This document shows positions 24,541-33,990 of a DNA stretch of 62,390 bases, one piece after another. Position 1 is the stretch's first letter. Each line of letters begins with the position of its first letter. Made by a program: the position numbers and the translations under genes. The DNA comes from Candidatus Hydrogenedentota bacterium (GTDB lineage Bacteria > Hydrogenedentota > Hydrogenedentia > Hydrogenedentales > CAITNO01), in assembly GCA_029776995.1 (NCBI GenBank), contig JAKOTZ010000172.1, positions 1 through 62,390 of the forward strand, written 5' to 3'. The notes under the pieces are model-generated. The model saw only the letters and a program-made list of their open reading frames with translations. It made no database searches and had not been told where the DNA came from.

Positions 24541-25821
24541 TCAGCGCCGGATGCGGCGGGCGCCCATGGCGGCGATAAGGACCAGCGCCGCCAGGCCGCA
24601 GGCGGGATCCACCGGCAGCCGGGGGGTAACGGAAATCCGGGCGGGGGCGGTGCGGATGGTCATGACGCTGTCGCTGATTTCACACACGTAAACCCCGGCC
24701 AGGTCCGCCGTGACGGGACACAGTTCCAGCGCTGGCTGCGCGGGATCGCCGGGCAGGGGCTGGCCATCCTTAAACCAGGTATAGGTGACCGGGCCTGTCG
24801 CGCCGGTGACAGATACTTCCAGGGTGTGGCAGGCATATTCATCCAGGGTAATATCGCCGGGGGCCAGCTGCGTGTCGAGGTGCGGGACCGCCACCCCGAT
24901 GTTGTTCCCGTTGCAGCGCTCGGTCGGTTCATAGGTGGTCTGTTCCACGATGGGCGGGAACTCGAGCCAATTCACTCCGCTGCCGACCGGGCTGTTGACC
25001 AGCTCCGCGACATGGCTGCCCGCGACCCAGCGGACCATGGTCGTTGACCCGCCGCCGTCGAGGTTGATCCCATTCCACGCGCCGAAGTGCTTCAGCCACG
25101 CGCCGACTTCCTGAATCGTGGCCCCCTGGCTGGCATGGCGCCGCCCGTCGATCACCAGCAGGTACACGATAGCGCCGTCCTGGGACACCCCGGCGCCGGT
25201 GCGCGGATGCAGCTCCGGGCCGGAGGTGTCCGGCGCGCCGGCATTGAGGCAGCGGTAACCGCTCACGGCTAACTCAATGTTATCGACGGGGGTAGACGGC
25301 CCCGTGGCCAGCACCGCCGCTGTGCCATCGCCGTACACCACCAGCGAATACATGCCGGCGCGGCCCGGAGAAATCACTTCTCCGTCCGTCACCGCCAGGC
25401 CGGTCAGGTCAGCGGGTGTCTCCTCATTCCATGGGGCGGGCCAGGGCGAAAAGAAATTGCCGTTGACGGCCACCACCACGGGGATACTCTCCTGCCGCCG
25501 CCGGACCAGAAAATTGCGGGTGGTTTCCCGGATGGTTTCCCGGACATCGGCTTCCCAGTCCGGAGCCCGGCGCGAACCGACCATCCGGAGCCCCGGCGCG
25601 GCCAGGTCCACCCGCGCGCAGAAAATGTCCATGGGCCGGGGCGTTTCCACCCGGACGCGCGCAATTTTGACCCCGGGATAGGCCGCGGGCTGGGCGCTCC
25701 AGTCATAAGATCCGGACTGGCTCCAGGCAACGGCCGAAATCCCAAGGCATAATACCGCCAGCATGGCCGGCACTGCCGCCGGCTGGCGGAACGGCCTGAA
25801 TCGTTCCGAAGGTATTCGCAT
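24541..25821 (-). CDS. Phosphodiester glycosidase-like surface protein with Ig domain
   Basis: This is 426 residues from the ATG at 25821. There is a signal peptide (AVPAMLAVLCLGISAVAW). A domain of the NAGPA/DUF2233 family follows (VVAVNGNFFSPW, AVTDGEVISPG, VYLLVIDGRRHASQGATIQE, and GINLDGGGSTTMV). Then comes an Ig-like domain (GPVTYTWFKDGQPLPG to GVYVCEIS) and a C-terminal hydrophobic helix ending RRIRR that probably anchors it. The family removes phosphodiester-linked sugars from cell-wall polymers or glycoproteins. The 37 extra residues upstream of 25821 are poor in signal-peptide character and are rejected. It converges with the GH127 gene, with only 21 bases between their stops. Confidence 0.8.
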   Translation of the reverse strand: MRIPSERFRPFRQPAAVPAMLAVLCLGISAVAWSQSGSYDWSAQPAAYPGVKIARVRVETPRPMDIFCARVDLAAPGLRMVGSRRAPDWEADVRETIRETTRNFLVRRRQESIPVVVAVNGNFFSPWPAPWNEETPADLTGLAVTDGEVISPGRAGMYSLVVYGDGTAAVLATGPSTPVDNIELAVSGYRCLNAGAPDTSGPELHPRTGAGVSQDGAIVYLLVIDGRRHASQGATIQEVGAWLKHFGAWNGINLDGGGSTTMVRWVAGSHVAELVNSPVGSGVNWLEFPPIVEQTTYEPTERCNGNNIGVAVPHLDTQLAPGDITLDEYACHTLEVSVTGATGPVTYTWFKDGQPLPGDPAQPALELCPVTADLAGVYVCEISDSVMTIRTAPARISVTPRLPVDPACGLAALVLIAAMGARRIRR

Positions 25822-25998
25822 GATGTGTGCTCCGAACAACGGATGCCTGCTGCTGGAAACATTGTGACAGACCGTCCGGCGAAATGCAACCTTTTTCCAG
25901 TCAGCCGTTACTTCGACGGCAAAAATACCCACAATATATTGGGACCATTAAAGTAAGAAAAAACTGAATTTCGAAAAGCCCGACAAAGAACAAAGTTA

Positions 25999-26027
25999 TT
26001 GATATTTTATGACTACCGTGCTATTAT
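25999..26027 (+). promoter_or_regulatory. Promoter of gspAB
   Basis: TTGATA (25999-26004), a 17-base spacer and TATTAT (26022-26027) lie 45 bases before the gspA ATG, in an A/T-rich divergent intergenic region (25822-26071) with no gene. Confidence 0.65.
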
Positions 26028-26071
26028 ATGGTGTCAAGAGTTAATTTTCTGCGGGATGGAAACAGCACAAG

Positions 26072-28204
26072 ATGTATGAAGCCTTTTACGGACTGAAGGA
26101 AAAACCCTTCAACCTGACACCGGATCCGAAGTTTCTCTACCTGAGCGAGAAACACCGGGAAGCCTTCGCGCATCTGCTGTTCGGCATCAAAAACCGCAAC
26201 GGCTTCATCATGATCACCGGCGAAATCGGCACCGGGAAAACCACCATCTGCCGGAACCTGCTGAACCAGCTGGACCGGGACACCGAAATCGCCATTATTT
26301 TCAATCCGTTCCTGAGCCCCGAAGAACTGCTCAAAAAAATCAACACGGAATTCGGCATCGACAGCAGGGCCGACAACTTGCTGGGACTGACCGAGGAATT
26401 GAACCTGCACCTGCTGAGCGCTTCGGCCCGGGGCAAAAACTGCGTGCTGGTCATTGACGAAGCCCAGAACCTCGACACGAAAGTGCTGGAACAGATCCGG
26501 CTGCTGTCCAACCTGGAAACCGATTCCACGAAGCTGCTGCAGATCGTGCTGATCGGCCAGCCGGAACTGGCCGAAAAACTGGCGGCCTATGAGCTGCGCC
26601 AGCTGAACCAGCGTATCACGGCGCGGTACCACCTCAAGCCGCTGGACCAGAAAGAAACCTTGCAGTATATCGCCTACCGGCTGCACGTCGCGGGTGGTAA
26701 ACGGGCCTCAGTGCATTTCGACCGCAAAGCCATCCGGGAAGTCTACCGGCGGTCGGGCGGAACGCCCCGGGTAATCAACGCCCTGTGCGACCGGGCGCTC
26801 CTTATCGGATACACGAAAGAAACCCACGTCATCACCGCCCCGATCATCCGCCAGGCCGCCCGGGAAATCCAGGGCGAAAAAGTCGCCGCCAAAAAAGCCC
26901 AGGAAAAAGGCCGGTGGAAACAGTGGCTTCCCCAACCCTCCCTGGTGATCGGTGCGCTGATCGCGCTCGCGGCGGTACATTTCCTGTTGCGTCCGCTGGA
27001 CCGGCTGGCCAATGAGCTGAGCGCGGTCAACCAGTGGGCGGCCCGAAACTCTACCGCGGGCACAACTTCGGCGCCGCCTAACACGGCCGCCGCCTCAGTT
27101 CCCGATGAGACCGGCGCGACCGCTCTCCTGGAACGGCTGGGCGGCATGGCGCCCCGCGCGGAACAACCCGGGATGTCCCTGTCGGAACAGATCAATCCGG
27201 ACGAATGGACCGCCGCGGGATGTCAACAGATCGCTTCCCGCTGGGGAGCGTCACCGACAACGCCGCCACCGCCGGCATCCCCGCCCGAGCGGCTGATCGA
27301 GTGGTTCCGCCAGCAGGGACTTGAATGCGAATGGTACCGGCCGGGCGTCGTTCAGCTGCTGGCCCTCAACCTGCCCTGCCTGGTCCGGCTCGAATGGCAG
27401 GGCAAATCCCTGTGGGCCGGCCTGGTCTGGGCCGATGCACAGGGAGAGACTGTCGGGCTGGCAGTCCCCGGCCGTAGCGAACCGCTGAAAATCGACCGGC
27501 TGGCCTTCCGCAACGCCTACGGGAACGAGGCGCTGGTCCCCTGGCGGGACCCTGAACCGGGAACCGGACCGCTGCTTCCGGGACAGCAGGGGCCCGCCGT
27601 GGCGCGCCTTAAAGAGGCCCTGCGCCGCATGGGCCGGCTGAACCCGACCAACGCCCACGGCACGTATGATGCCGAAACCGCTTCCGCCGTGGCGGGCATC
27701 CAGGCAGAAACCGGAATGAAAGTGGACGGCAAGGCCGGCCGCCAGGTGCGCTGCGTGCTGACCGCCTGGTCCGGGCAGGCCGGTGTCCCTACCCTGGGTA
27801 TCCGGTCAGGCGAGCGGATCAGCGCCGCAAAGGATACGGGTTTTGTTCCCGCGCCGGCGAATCCGCAACCGTCCGGCCCCGTGAAACCGGTTAAACCGGC
27901 GGCTTCGCCGGAAACATCGGCCGCACCGGCGCCGGAAGCGGAAACTCCTCCGCTGCCAGCCGCGGCGCCTGCCCCCGCGCCTGCATCCGAAACCACTCCC
28001 CCGGAACAGCCGCCGTCCGGCCAGGAGGCGACCCTGCCTGCCGCATCCGACCAGCCGGCCATCGAAGTGCGGGATCTGCCGCCGGCTCCAACGTTTGAAC
28101 CGGCGCCTCCCCCCGCCAAAACCGCTCCGGCGGATGAAAAGGATGTTACGCCGCCCGCATGGGGCACGCTGCCCCTGCTGCCCAAGGACCAGAACCCGGC
28201 ATGA
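26072..28204 (+). CDS. gspA: ExeA/GspA-type AAA ATPase with peptidoglycan-binding domain
   Basis: A protein of 710 residues. The N-terminus MYEAFYGLKEKPFNLTPDPK is the classic ExeA/GspA start. Walker A is GEIGTGKTT, Walker B is VLVIDEAQNL, and sensor motifs follow. A single membrane helix (residues about 290-305) precedes a periplasmic part with a C39-like segment and a peptidoglycan-binding-1 domain (QQGPAVARLKEALRRMGRL). A long Pro/Ala-rich tail completes it. With GspB it inserts or positions the type II secretion secretin through the cell wall. It overlaps gspB by ATGA. The rest of the secretion apparatus is not in the window. Confidence 0.9.
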   Translation: MYEAFYGLKEKPFNLTPDPKFLYLSEKHREAFAHLLFGIKNRNGFIMITGEIGTGKTTICRNLLNQLDRDTEIAIIFNPFLSPEELLKKINTEFGIDSRADNLLGLTEELNLHLLSASARGKNCVLVIDEAQNLDTKVLEQIRLLSNLETDSTKLLQIVLIGQPELAEKLAAYELRQLNQRITARYHLKPLDQKETLQYIAYRLHVAGGKRASVHFDRKAIREVYRRSGGTPRVINALCDRALLIGYTKETHVITAPIIRQAAREIQGEKVAAKKAQEKGRWKQWLPQPSLVIGALIALAAVHFLLRPLDRLANELSAVNQWAARNSTAGTTSAPPNTAAASVPDETGATALLERLGGMAPRAEQPGMSLSEQINPDEWTAAGCQQIASRWGASPTTPPPPASPPERLIEWFRQQGLECEWYRPGVVQLLALNLPCLVRLEWQGKSLWAGLVWADAQGETVGLAVPGRSEPLKIDRLAFRNAYGNEALVPWRDPEPGTGPLLPGQQGPAVARLKEALRRMGRLNPTNAHGTYDAETASAVAGIQAETGMKVDGKAGRQVRCVLTAWSGQAGVPTLGIRSGERISAAKDTGFVPAPANPQPSGPVKPVKPAASPETSAAPAPEAETPPLPAAAPAPAPASETTPPEQPPSGQEATLPAASDQPAIEVRDLPPAPTFEPAPPPAKTAPADEKDVTPPAWGTLPLLPKDQNPA

Positions 28205-29460
28205 GCTCTATACTCGACGCCCTCAATAAACTCGAAGAAGAACGCAACCGGCAACTGCAGGAAGACCAGGAGCAGGAAGAAGAAGACGTCCCCTTCGAGC
28301 CCGAAGAGGCGGCGGCAAAACTGCTGACTTATACGCCCCCCGGGAAAAAACGCGCGGGATCCCCGGCGCGCCATGAAAAATCTGAAGGCGGCGCACTGGG
28401 CAAATGGGTAACCGCCGCGGTATCGCTGCTGGCGCTGGCGGCCGTTGTCAGTTCCGCCGTGGCGGTAATGATGGTGTACCACATGATGCAGCGCACGCCG
28501 CCCCAGCAGGCGTACACGCTGCCCGTGGTGGTTGAGCCGCAGCAGGGAAACGCGGCTCCTTCCGCACCGGCCGCGTCCAGCCCGGGCAAAGCGGTTCCCG
28601 CGCCGGGAAAAACGCCGCGTAACGCAACCGCCAAGGCAGACGACAAACGCCCAGCCGCGGCTTCCGATGCCCGGGCAGCGTCGAAACCGTCCGCGCCATC
28701 GGACAGCGACATCCCACAGAAGGCAGCGCTCCAGATCCCTCCGGCCGCGCGGGTCGTACAGCCAGGCCCAGCGCCCGAACCCCAGCCGGCGCCGGCGGAG
28801 CAGAACGCCCCCGCTGCCGCGGCCCCGTCCGAGCCGGTCGCCGAAAATTCTGCCGAAACGGCTGCGCCTCCTTCCGCCGCTCCACTACCGCAGCCTATTG
28901 CTGACCAGCCCGAAGTTCCGGCCGTTATCGGAGACCCGGAGCCGGAAGCGTCTCTTTCTTCCGGGTCGCCCGCGGATCAGCCGCCTCTGGATGCCCCGGC
29001 GCAGACACGAACCGCCGACGCCACAACGCAAGGACCGGAAAGGACCGCGGCAGATGGGCTGACGCCGCCGCCGGGACTTCCCGGCAATCCGCCGCTGATC
29101 GCGCCGCCAGCCCTGCCGGTTAACCCTCCCGCGGCGCTGCGCGCGCCAACGCCGGCCGCCGGAGAAACCCAGGTCGCGTCGGCGCGCAAAAGCGCGGGCT
29201 TCGTGGAACCTGAAGCGGTCAACGCCCTGCCGCGGCTGACGCTGGCCGACCAGGAACGGTACGGCCTCGGGGAACTCCGGCTGAACGTGCTGCGCGAGGC
29301 CGGCCCCGGCAACCCGGATCCGGTGGCCATCATCAACCTGAAAAAGGTGTATCTGGGAGAACGCATTCCCGGCACGCGGGCCCGGCTGATCGGGATCTCT
29401 TCCCGGGCAATCGCCATCGAGATCGAAGACACCGGCGCGCGCTTCCGGGTATCCCGGTGA
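28201..29460 (+). CDS. gspB: GspB-like type II secretion assembly protein
   Basis: This is 419 residues from the ATG at 28201 (ATGA overlap with gspA). The N-terminus MSSILDALNKLEEERNRQ matches GspB/ExeB proteins. One membrane helix lies near residues 65-92, followed by a long Pro/Ala-rich spacer. The final 60 residues (LGELRLNVLREAG, INLKKVYLGERIPGTRARLI) form the GspB periplasmic domain, which binds secretin or the wall. The low-complexity linker suits spanning the periplasm. Its partner is GspA. Confidence 0.85.
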   Translation: MSSILDALNKLEEERNRQLQEDQEQEEEDVPFEPEEAAAKLLTYTPPGKKRAGSPARHEKSEGGALGKWVTAAVSLLALAAVVSSAVAVMMVYHMMQRTPPQQAYTLPVVVEPQQGNAAPSAPAASSPGKAVPAPGKTPRNATAKADDKRPAAASDARAASKPSAPSDSDIPQKAALQIPPAARVVQPGPAPEPQPAPAEQNAPAAAAPSEPVAENSAETAAPPSAAPLPQPIADQPEVPAVIGDPEPEASLSSGSPADQPPLDAPAQTRTADATTQGPERTAADGLTPPPGLPGNPPLIAPPALPVNPPAALRAPTPAAGETQVASARKSAGFVEPEAVNALPRLTLADQERYGLGELRLNVLREAGPGNPDPVAIINLKKVYLGERIPGTRARLIGISSRAIAIEIEDTGARFRVSR

Positions 29461-29522
29461 GTGCCTAATGAGGGAATCCGTGAACAGCCATGGGTAACCC
29501 GCAACGGTAATGGAAATTTTTT

Positions 29523-30467
29523 ATGGCAATACCCACATATGAGGAACTGATGTTGCCGGTGCTGCGTTTGGCGGCAGAGAAAAATGCAGAGCTTTCTGAG
29601 AAAGAGGTACGTAAAATACTGATTCCGCAACTTCATCTAACAGAAGATGAACTAAATGCATATATTCCTTCCAGAAAAAGAAAAACTATTGATGATCGCA
29701 TCCACTGGGCGGTGGTCGATCTAAAACAGGCCTGCCTGCTTGAGCCGGTTCGGCAGGGAACGTTCCGCATCACAGCTCGTGGAAAAGCGCTGCTTCAGGA
29801 ACAGCCTGAATCCATCGACAGAAAGATCCTCAAAAAACGTTATCCGGAATTCGTCGCGTTCCTGAATAGAAGAAGAAAAAAAGGCTCGGGCCAGGGCGCC
29901 GCAACGGCGGATTCCTCTGAGACAGATGACGGCGTGGATGAGGCATCTCCCGCGGAAGCCCTGGAAAACGCGTACGAACGCATGCGGGATGACCTGGCGG
30001 ATGAACTGCTGGAAGCCCTGAAACAGGTATCCCCTTCTTTTTTTGAGCGGATCGTGGTAGACCTGCTGCTGAGGATGGGCTACGGCGGATTCGAGGAAGG
30101 CGCGAGCCATACCGTGGGCAGAAGCGGTGACGGCGGCATTGACGGGATCATCCATCAGGACAAACTGGGGCTCGATGTGATTTACATCCAGGCCAAACGC
30201 TGGGATAACGCGCCGGTCGGCCGCCCTGAGATGCAGAAATTCGCCGGGGCGCTACAGGAAAAACACGCTTCCAAAGGCGTCTTCATCACCACTTCCCGGT
30301 TTACCGATGACGCCCGGGACTGTGTCACTAAGATCGGCCCCAAAATTGCGCTTATCGACGGCGAAACGCTCGCGCGCCTGATGATCGACTATGACGTGGG
30401 GGTGTCCACCATCGCAACCTATCCGATCAAGCGGATAGACAGCGATTATTTCGAAGAAGACGCCTGA
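29523..30467 (+). CDS. mrr: Mrr-type restriction endonuclease (type IV-like)
   Basis: This is 314 residues. The N-terminal winged-helix Mrr_N domain (MAIPTYEELMLPVLRLAAEK, later RITARGKALL) is joined by a charged linker to the Mrr_cat nuclease domain. That domain carries the catalytic residues Asp in SGDGGIDGII and Gln-x-Lys in VIYIQAKRW. Mrr enzymes cut modified DNA and so restrict incoming methylated phage or plasmid DNA. The base composition is more A/T-rich than the neighbours and the next four genes look defence-related, so this may mark a small acquired defence island. It converges with the operon on the minus strand. Confidence 0.9.
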   Translation: MAIPTYEELMLPVLRLAAEKNAELSEKEVRKILIPQLHLTEDELNAYIPSRKRKTIDDRIHWAVVDLKQACLLEPVRQGTFRITARGKALLQEQPESIDRKILKKRYPEFVAFLNRRRKKGSGQGAATADSSETDDGVDEASPAEALENAYERMRDDLADELLEALKQVSPSFFERIVVDLLLRMGYGGFEEGASHTVGRSGDGGIDGIIHQDKLGLDVIYIQAKRWDNAPVGRPEMQKFAGALQEKHASKGVFITTSRFTDDARDCVTKIGPKIALIDGETLARLMIDYDVGVSTIATYPIKRIDSDYFEEDA

Positions 30468-30535
30468 AAGCGTTTAAGAGTGGATGCGCCGCGACACGCC
30501 GCAGCGCCATACTCGCTTCGGCCGAAAACTGGGTT

Positions 30536-31270
30536 TCAGCGCACTTTTCTGTATGTCTCAGGCTTGAACCTATCAAATTCATCGGGCAGCAAATCCAGGA
30601 TTTGGTACACGTCCATCGCGTACAGGTCCCAGGTGCAGTCAAACTGGGAGAGCACCTGGGCAAACCGCCTGGCGCCGCCGGGTTTGTCACGTGCAGTGCC
30701 ACTTTTTAATTTTCCGGTCCGCGGATTGTAATAGAGCAGGGTAGCCGCTTCGACGATCGCCGGGTTGGTAATCAGTTGCTGGCTGTCCGCAATTTCCAGA
30801 AATACATCGCTCAATTCATTAGGCGGATTACAGAGAAGTCCGCGAACCCGTTCGGGATTATCAGCATGCTTGCGGTATACGAAATATGGCCCTGCCATGA
30901 TATGACGGTAATATCTTCTTGATGCGACATTCAGCACCCAGCGCGCCCGTTCTCCGGGACGGTACTGGCCGAGACTGTTCTTCGCGCAGATTTTTTCGAA
31001 ATAAAACAAGGCCAGCCATGTCCACAGGCCCCGATCCTGATCCAATCCCGGTATGGTCGCATCTCTGAACAGATTGTATAAGTATCGCGCCAAATCAAAC
31101 CGGCTGGTAAAAGGCCGCAATTCAATCTGAATGGCAGGTTTTATTCTTTCTGTCCGTATGGCATCCGTCAGCAGGGATTCGGGATAGGGATCGGGATGAT
31201 CCGTAAGCAGCGCGTCCAAAAACGCTTCAAATTTTTCTATTCCCTCCTGGTTTAGCCGCCTGATCTCCAT
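30536..31270 (-). CDS. Unknown protein of MORC-like operon (DUF6339-like)
   Basis: This is 244 residues from the ATG at 31270, lying between 30536 and the stop of the upstream gene with a one-base gap. The segments TSRFDLARYLYNLFRD, LWTWLALFYFEKIC and RRYYRHIMAGPYFVY remind me of DUF6339 proteins, which occur next to MORC-like and Z1-type ATPases in defence loci. This identification is from memory and needs a profile search. No catalytic motif is evident. It is the last gene of the four-gene operon transcribed from 35.2 kb. Confidence 0.6.
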   Translation of the reverse strand: MEIRRLNQEGIEKFEAFLDALLTDHPDPYPESLLTDAIRTERIKPAIQIELRPFTSRFDLARYLYNLFRDATIPGLDQDRGLWTWLALFYFEKICAKNSLGQYRPGERARWVLNVASRRYYRHIMAGPYFVYRKHADNPERVRGLLCNPPNELSDVFLEIADSQQLITNPAIVEAATLLYYNPRTGKLKSGTARDKPGGARRFAQVLSQFDCTWDLYAMDVYQILDLLPDEFDRFKPETYRKVR

Positions 31271-31271
31271 G

Positions 31272-32036
31272 TCACGATTCCTCCCTGAATTTTTTGTACA
31301 GGTCCAGATATTTCCCGCGCCGGCTGAAGGCGGAAACCGCTTCGTCAATCCACTCGTGCCGCTCATACGGATCGCTGCCCTCGGCGGGAAAGTCAATACC
31401 GACCGGAAAGGACCGGGCGAATATCAGCCACTGCGCGCGCCAGTCTTCGCGGTTTTCCGTGTCCAGATAATCCTCATCGATCATGATGCGCCACAAAACA
31501 GTCCGCAATATCTGGGGATACACGAGCGCGGAGAAGCCTGGCTCTCTTACCACATCCCGCAAGTTTCCCAATGCCGCATTAATGTTGAGCCGGACCCTGT
31601 TTTCTTCAAACACAATCTTCCAGATTTCCTGGCCTAGGTTGGCATCGGGCTGCACATCTAATAATGAATGCGTTTCATCCGTGTTTTCCGAAGGCCGGTG
31701 GGGCCGAATCTGGTCCGCCACGGCCAGCAGCAGCCCTTTACGGTCAAGCGCGGAGACCACTTTAACGCGAAACTGCATTCTATCCGTAGCGTCAAACAGG
31801 CTCAGGCGGCAATCGGTCTGCGCCTGTGGCTTTTCCACCGTGCCGAAATCAAACCGCATATATCGTGTCCGATAATAGGCTTCCACGAAAACGCGCGCGG
31901 TGGACGGCAAAGAGTACTTCTTCAGATTTAAAAATGCTTCAAAATACAATCCCTGCCCATCTTCCAACACGGTAATCTGGACGTCCTGCATGTAGATGGG
32001 CTTTCTCTGCGTGTAGTTCAGAGTTCTCATCGGCAT
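31272..32036 (-). CDS. Unknown protein of MORC-like operon
   Basis: This is 254 residues. The ATG at 32036 is preceded by AAGGAGG seven bases upstream and was chosen over the ATG at 32030. The N-terminal half is beta-rich (YMQDVQITVLEDGQGLYFEA, RYMRFDFGTV), and the C-terminal half is helical, including DPYERHEWIDEAVSAFSRR. No family is recognised. Tight packing with the downstream gene and the GHKL ATPase gene upstream suggests one complex or pathway. Confidence 0.6.
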   Translation of the reverse strand: MPMRTLNYTQRKPIYMQDVQITVLEDGQGLYFEAFLNLKKYSLPSTARVFVEAYYRTRYMRFDFGTVEKPQAQTDCRLSLFDATDRMQFRVKVVSALDRKGLLLAVADQIRPHRPSENTDETHSLLDVQPDANLGQEIWKIVFEENRVRLNINAALGNLRDVVREPGFSALVYPQILRTVLWRIMIDEDYLDTENREDWRAQWLIFARSFPVGIDFPAEGSDPYERHEWIDEAVSAFSRRGKYLDLYKKFREES

Positions 32037-32106
32037 AATTCACCCTCCTTACTCCAGCACATCCACTTTCACGCGTACATCGCGATTGGGATCGAAACCT
32101 TTGACA

Positions 32107-33957
32107 TCAATGAAAAGACTCTACGCCGTCATCGATCTGAAAAATCAGGGTATTGGGTTCTGCCACCACCAGAAGGGCGCCCCGTTTTATTTTTTTGATC
32201 GAATTCAGCCGCAAATCGAAATCTTCCGTGCTGTATTTAAGGAATGGATTGCCGTTGCGTACGTCATAAGCAACCGTAATTTTAATCATTTTGGGCAGGG
32301 GGTGACCCTCCCTCCATGCGCCGTAAACCATAAACCCTCCGCTTACCGGTTCAATGGATAATACCCGCGACGTGGGGTTGATAGAAGGAAAATCGTCGGG
32401 TTCCGGTTTTGTACCTGTGCCAGCCGGAGTAAGTTTTCTTTGGGTTGCCTTCTCTTCCTCGGATTGAGGCAGGAAAAATACATCGGCCAACAGGTTTGGA
32501 TCCCGCTGGACATCCTGTTCGTTCAGGATGCGAACGATTTCATGCACGCTTTTTCGGATAAACTCGAGGATCTTGGGGCCGTCGACGTACTTCCCCTTGA
32601 AGTTCGTTCCGTCCCTCTGCCATTCGGTATGGGAAGGGTTTTCCGCGTCGCCCAGCATCGCCGCGATCGGGGCGTCTTCTGCAATAACCAGGGAGCGGAT
32701 GCCGCGCAGGGAGCTCGCCCCCCGCTGACGCACCTCAGGAATGATGATGCCTTCGCGGATAAAAACAGGTTTGCCGGTCTGATTGGATCCATCCCGATAA
32801 AGCAGAACGTCGAAAAAGGATTCCGTACCTGAATCCTGGGCCTGGGTTTTCGCCACACGTACGGGAATACGAAATGCGATTTTTTCTCCGCGGTCGAGTT
32901 TTTCCCGCAGGGTTTCGATGGATTGCGGAGGAAACATATCCGCTGTCCACTGCCAATCAGCCGGCATGCGCAGGCGGATGTAACGCTCTTCGGACAGCTG
33001 ATTGGCCCACTCGCTCAGCTCACATAACGGCATGATCTCCTGTTCCAGGGGGCCGCCGATTTTTCTGAGCTCCGATTTGAGCGTTTTTGCCTCCAGATAA
33101 ACGGTTTTACCTGGCGTTTCAATTCTTACATCCAGCCTGCCCTGGAGAATGGGCCAGAAATAGTCATTAAGCACAGCCCGGACCAAATCCTCAGCGGTCA
33201 GGTCTAGGCCGCACCATGGAACCACAATGCTGAGCCCGGGCGCGCTGTCCCGGCTGACGTTAAATGTTTGTTCAAACTGGCTGATAAAAGATGAATCTTC
33301 TATCGGCCGCACCAACCCGTCACTTTCCTGCGGGGGATGCCCAAACCATCCGTCGGGGAAATATCGGCGCCCTCCGATTTCATGAGTTTTCAGCACGGAC
33401 ATTCCCATGAGCAGTTTTCGACCGTCATCGCCGCGTACCGTGAGGCCAAACAGCGTATTGATCCGGCTGGCTACCAAAAACACGTGCTTGCCTACGCCCC
33501 ACCGGCCGAGATTTTTATCGCCTTTGTCGGAACGGCCCTCTGCCCGGAAAAAGTGATAGAAATGGTTGCTGGTTCCCGGATGCGCGCTGTACGCTTCCGG
33601 GTCACCGGTCAGACCGGTAGTTCCCCAGTCCTCAAACACGAGGTAAGGGCACGGTTCAGACGGCCCCGGAATCTTCTGGAGCCCATTTCCCGGCGCGTTG
33701 AGGTGTTCTTCCAGACCGCGGAAGAATTCCTTTATTTTGCTGCGATTTACCGCGGCGCGTTCGCCGCTGCAGTAGACGCGCACGGTAACTTTTCCGTCCC
33801 CCTGCCGCGCGTCCAGCGCGTTCTGTATGCCCTCGCGTATCAGCGCTTTTCCCGGTTGGTCTATGGCCTCCGCGGTAAAAAATTCTCCCTGGATCGGATT
33901 GCGCTCTTTGTCGCACCTCCGCATTTCGTTGAAATGCCATTCATAATTTTCAGCCAT
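32107..33957 (-). CDS. MORC-like GHKL ATPase
   Basis: A 616-residue protein. The GHKL fold signatures are visible in order: the N-box LIREGIQNALDARQG near residue 40, VFEDWGTTGL as the ATP-lid Asp-x-Gly motif, and GRWGVGKHVFLVAS as the glycine-rich lid. After the ATPase and transducer-like part, the C-terminal third contains beta-rich sequence. This pattern resembles prokaryotic MORC/MutL-like ATPases found in restriction-type and antiphage loci, which are thought to act as DNA-compacting or conformational switches. It lacks a fused nuclease, so the Mrr enzyme or another partner would have to supply cutting if that is the mechanism. Confidence 0.7.
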   Translation of the reverse strand: MAENYEWHFNEMRRCDKERNPIQGEFFTAEAIDQPGKALIREGIQNALDARQGDGKVTVRVYCSGERAAVNRSKIKEFFRGLEEHLNAPGNGLQKIPGPSEPCPYLVFEDWGTTGLTGDPEAYSAHPGTSNHFYHFFRAEGRSDKGDKNLGRWGVGKHVFLVASRINTLFGLTVRGDDGRKLLMGMSVLKTHEIGGRRYFPDGWFGHPPQESDGLVRPIEDSSFISQFEQTFNVSRDSAPGLSIVVPWCGLDLTAEDLVRAVLNDYFWPILQGRLDVRIETPGKTVYLEAKTLKSELRKIGGPLEQEIMPLCELSEWANQLSEERYIRLRMPADWQWTADMFPPQSIETLREKLDRGEKIAFRIPVRVAKTQAQDSGTESFFDVLLYRDGSNQTGKPVFIREGIIIPEVRQRGASSLRGIRSLVIAEDAPIAAMLGDAENPSHTEWQRDGTNFKGKYVDGPKILEFIRKSVHEIVRILNEQDVQRDPNLLADVFFLPQSEEEKATQRKLTPAGTGTKPEPDDFPSINPTSRVLSIEPVSGGFMVYGAWREGHPLPKMIKITVAYDVRNGNPFLKYSTEDFDLRLNSIKKIKRGALLVVAEPNTLIFQIDDGVESFH

Positions 33958-33990
33958 GGCTATGCTCCCCTGTAATGGCTGCCTTTGCCG

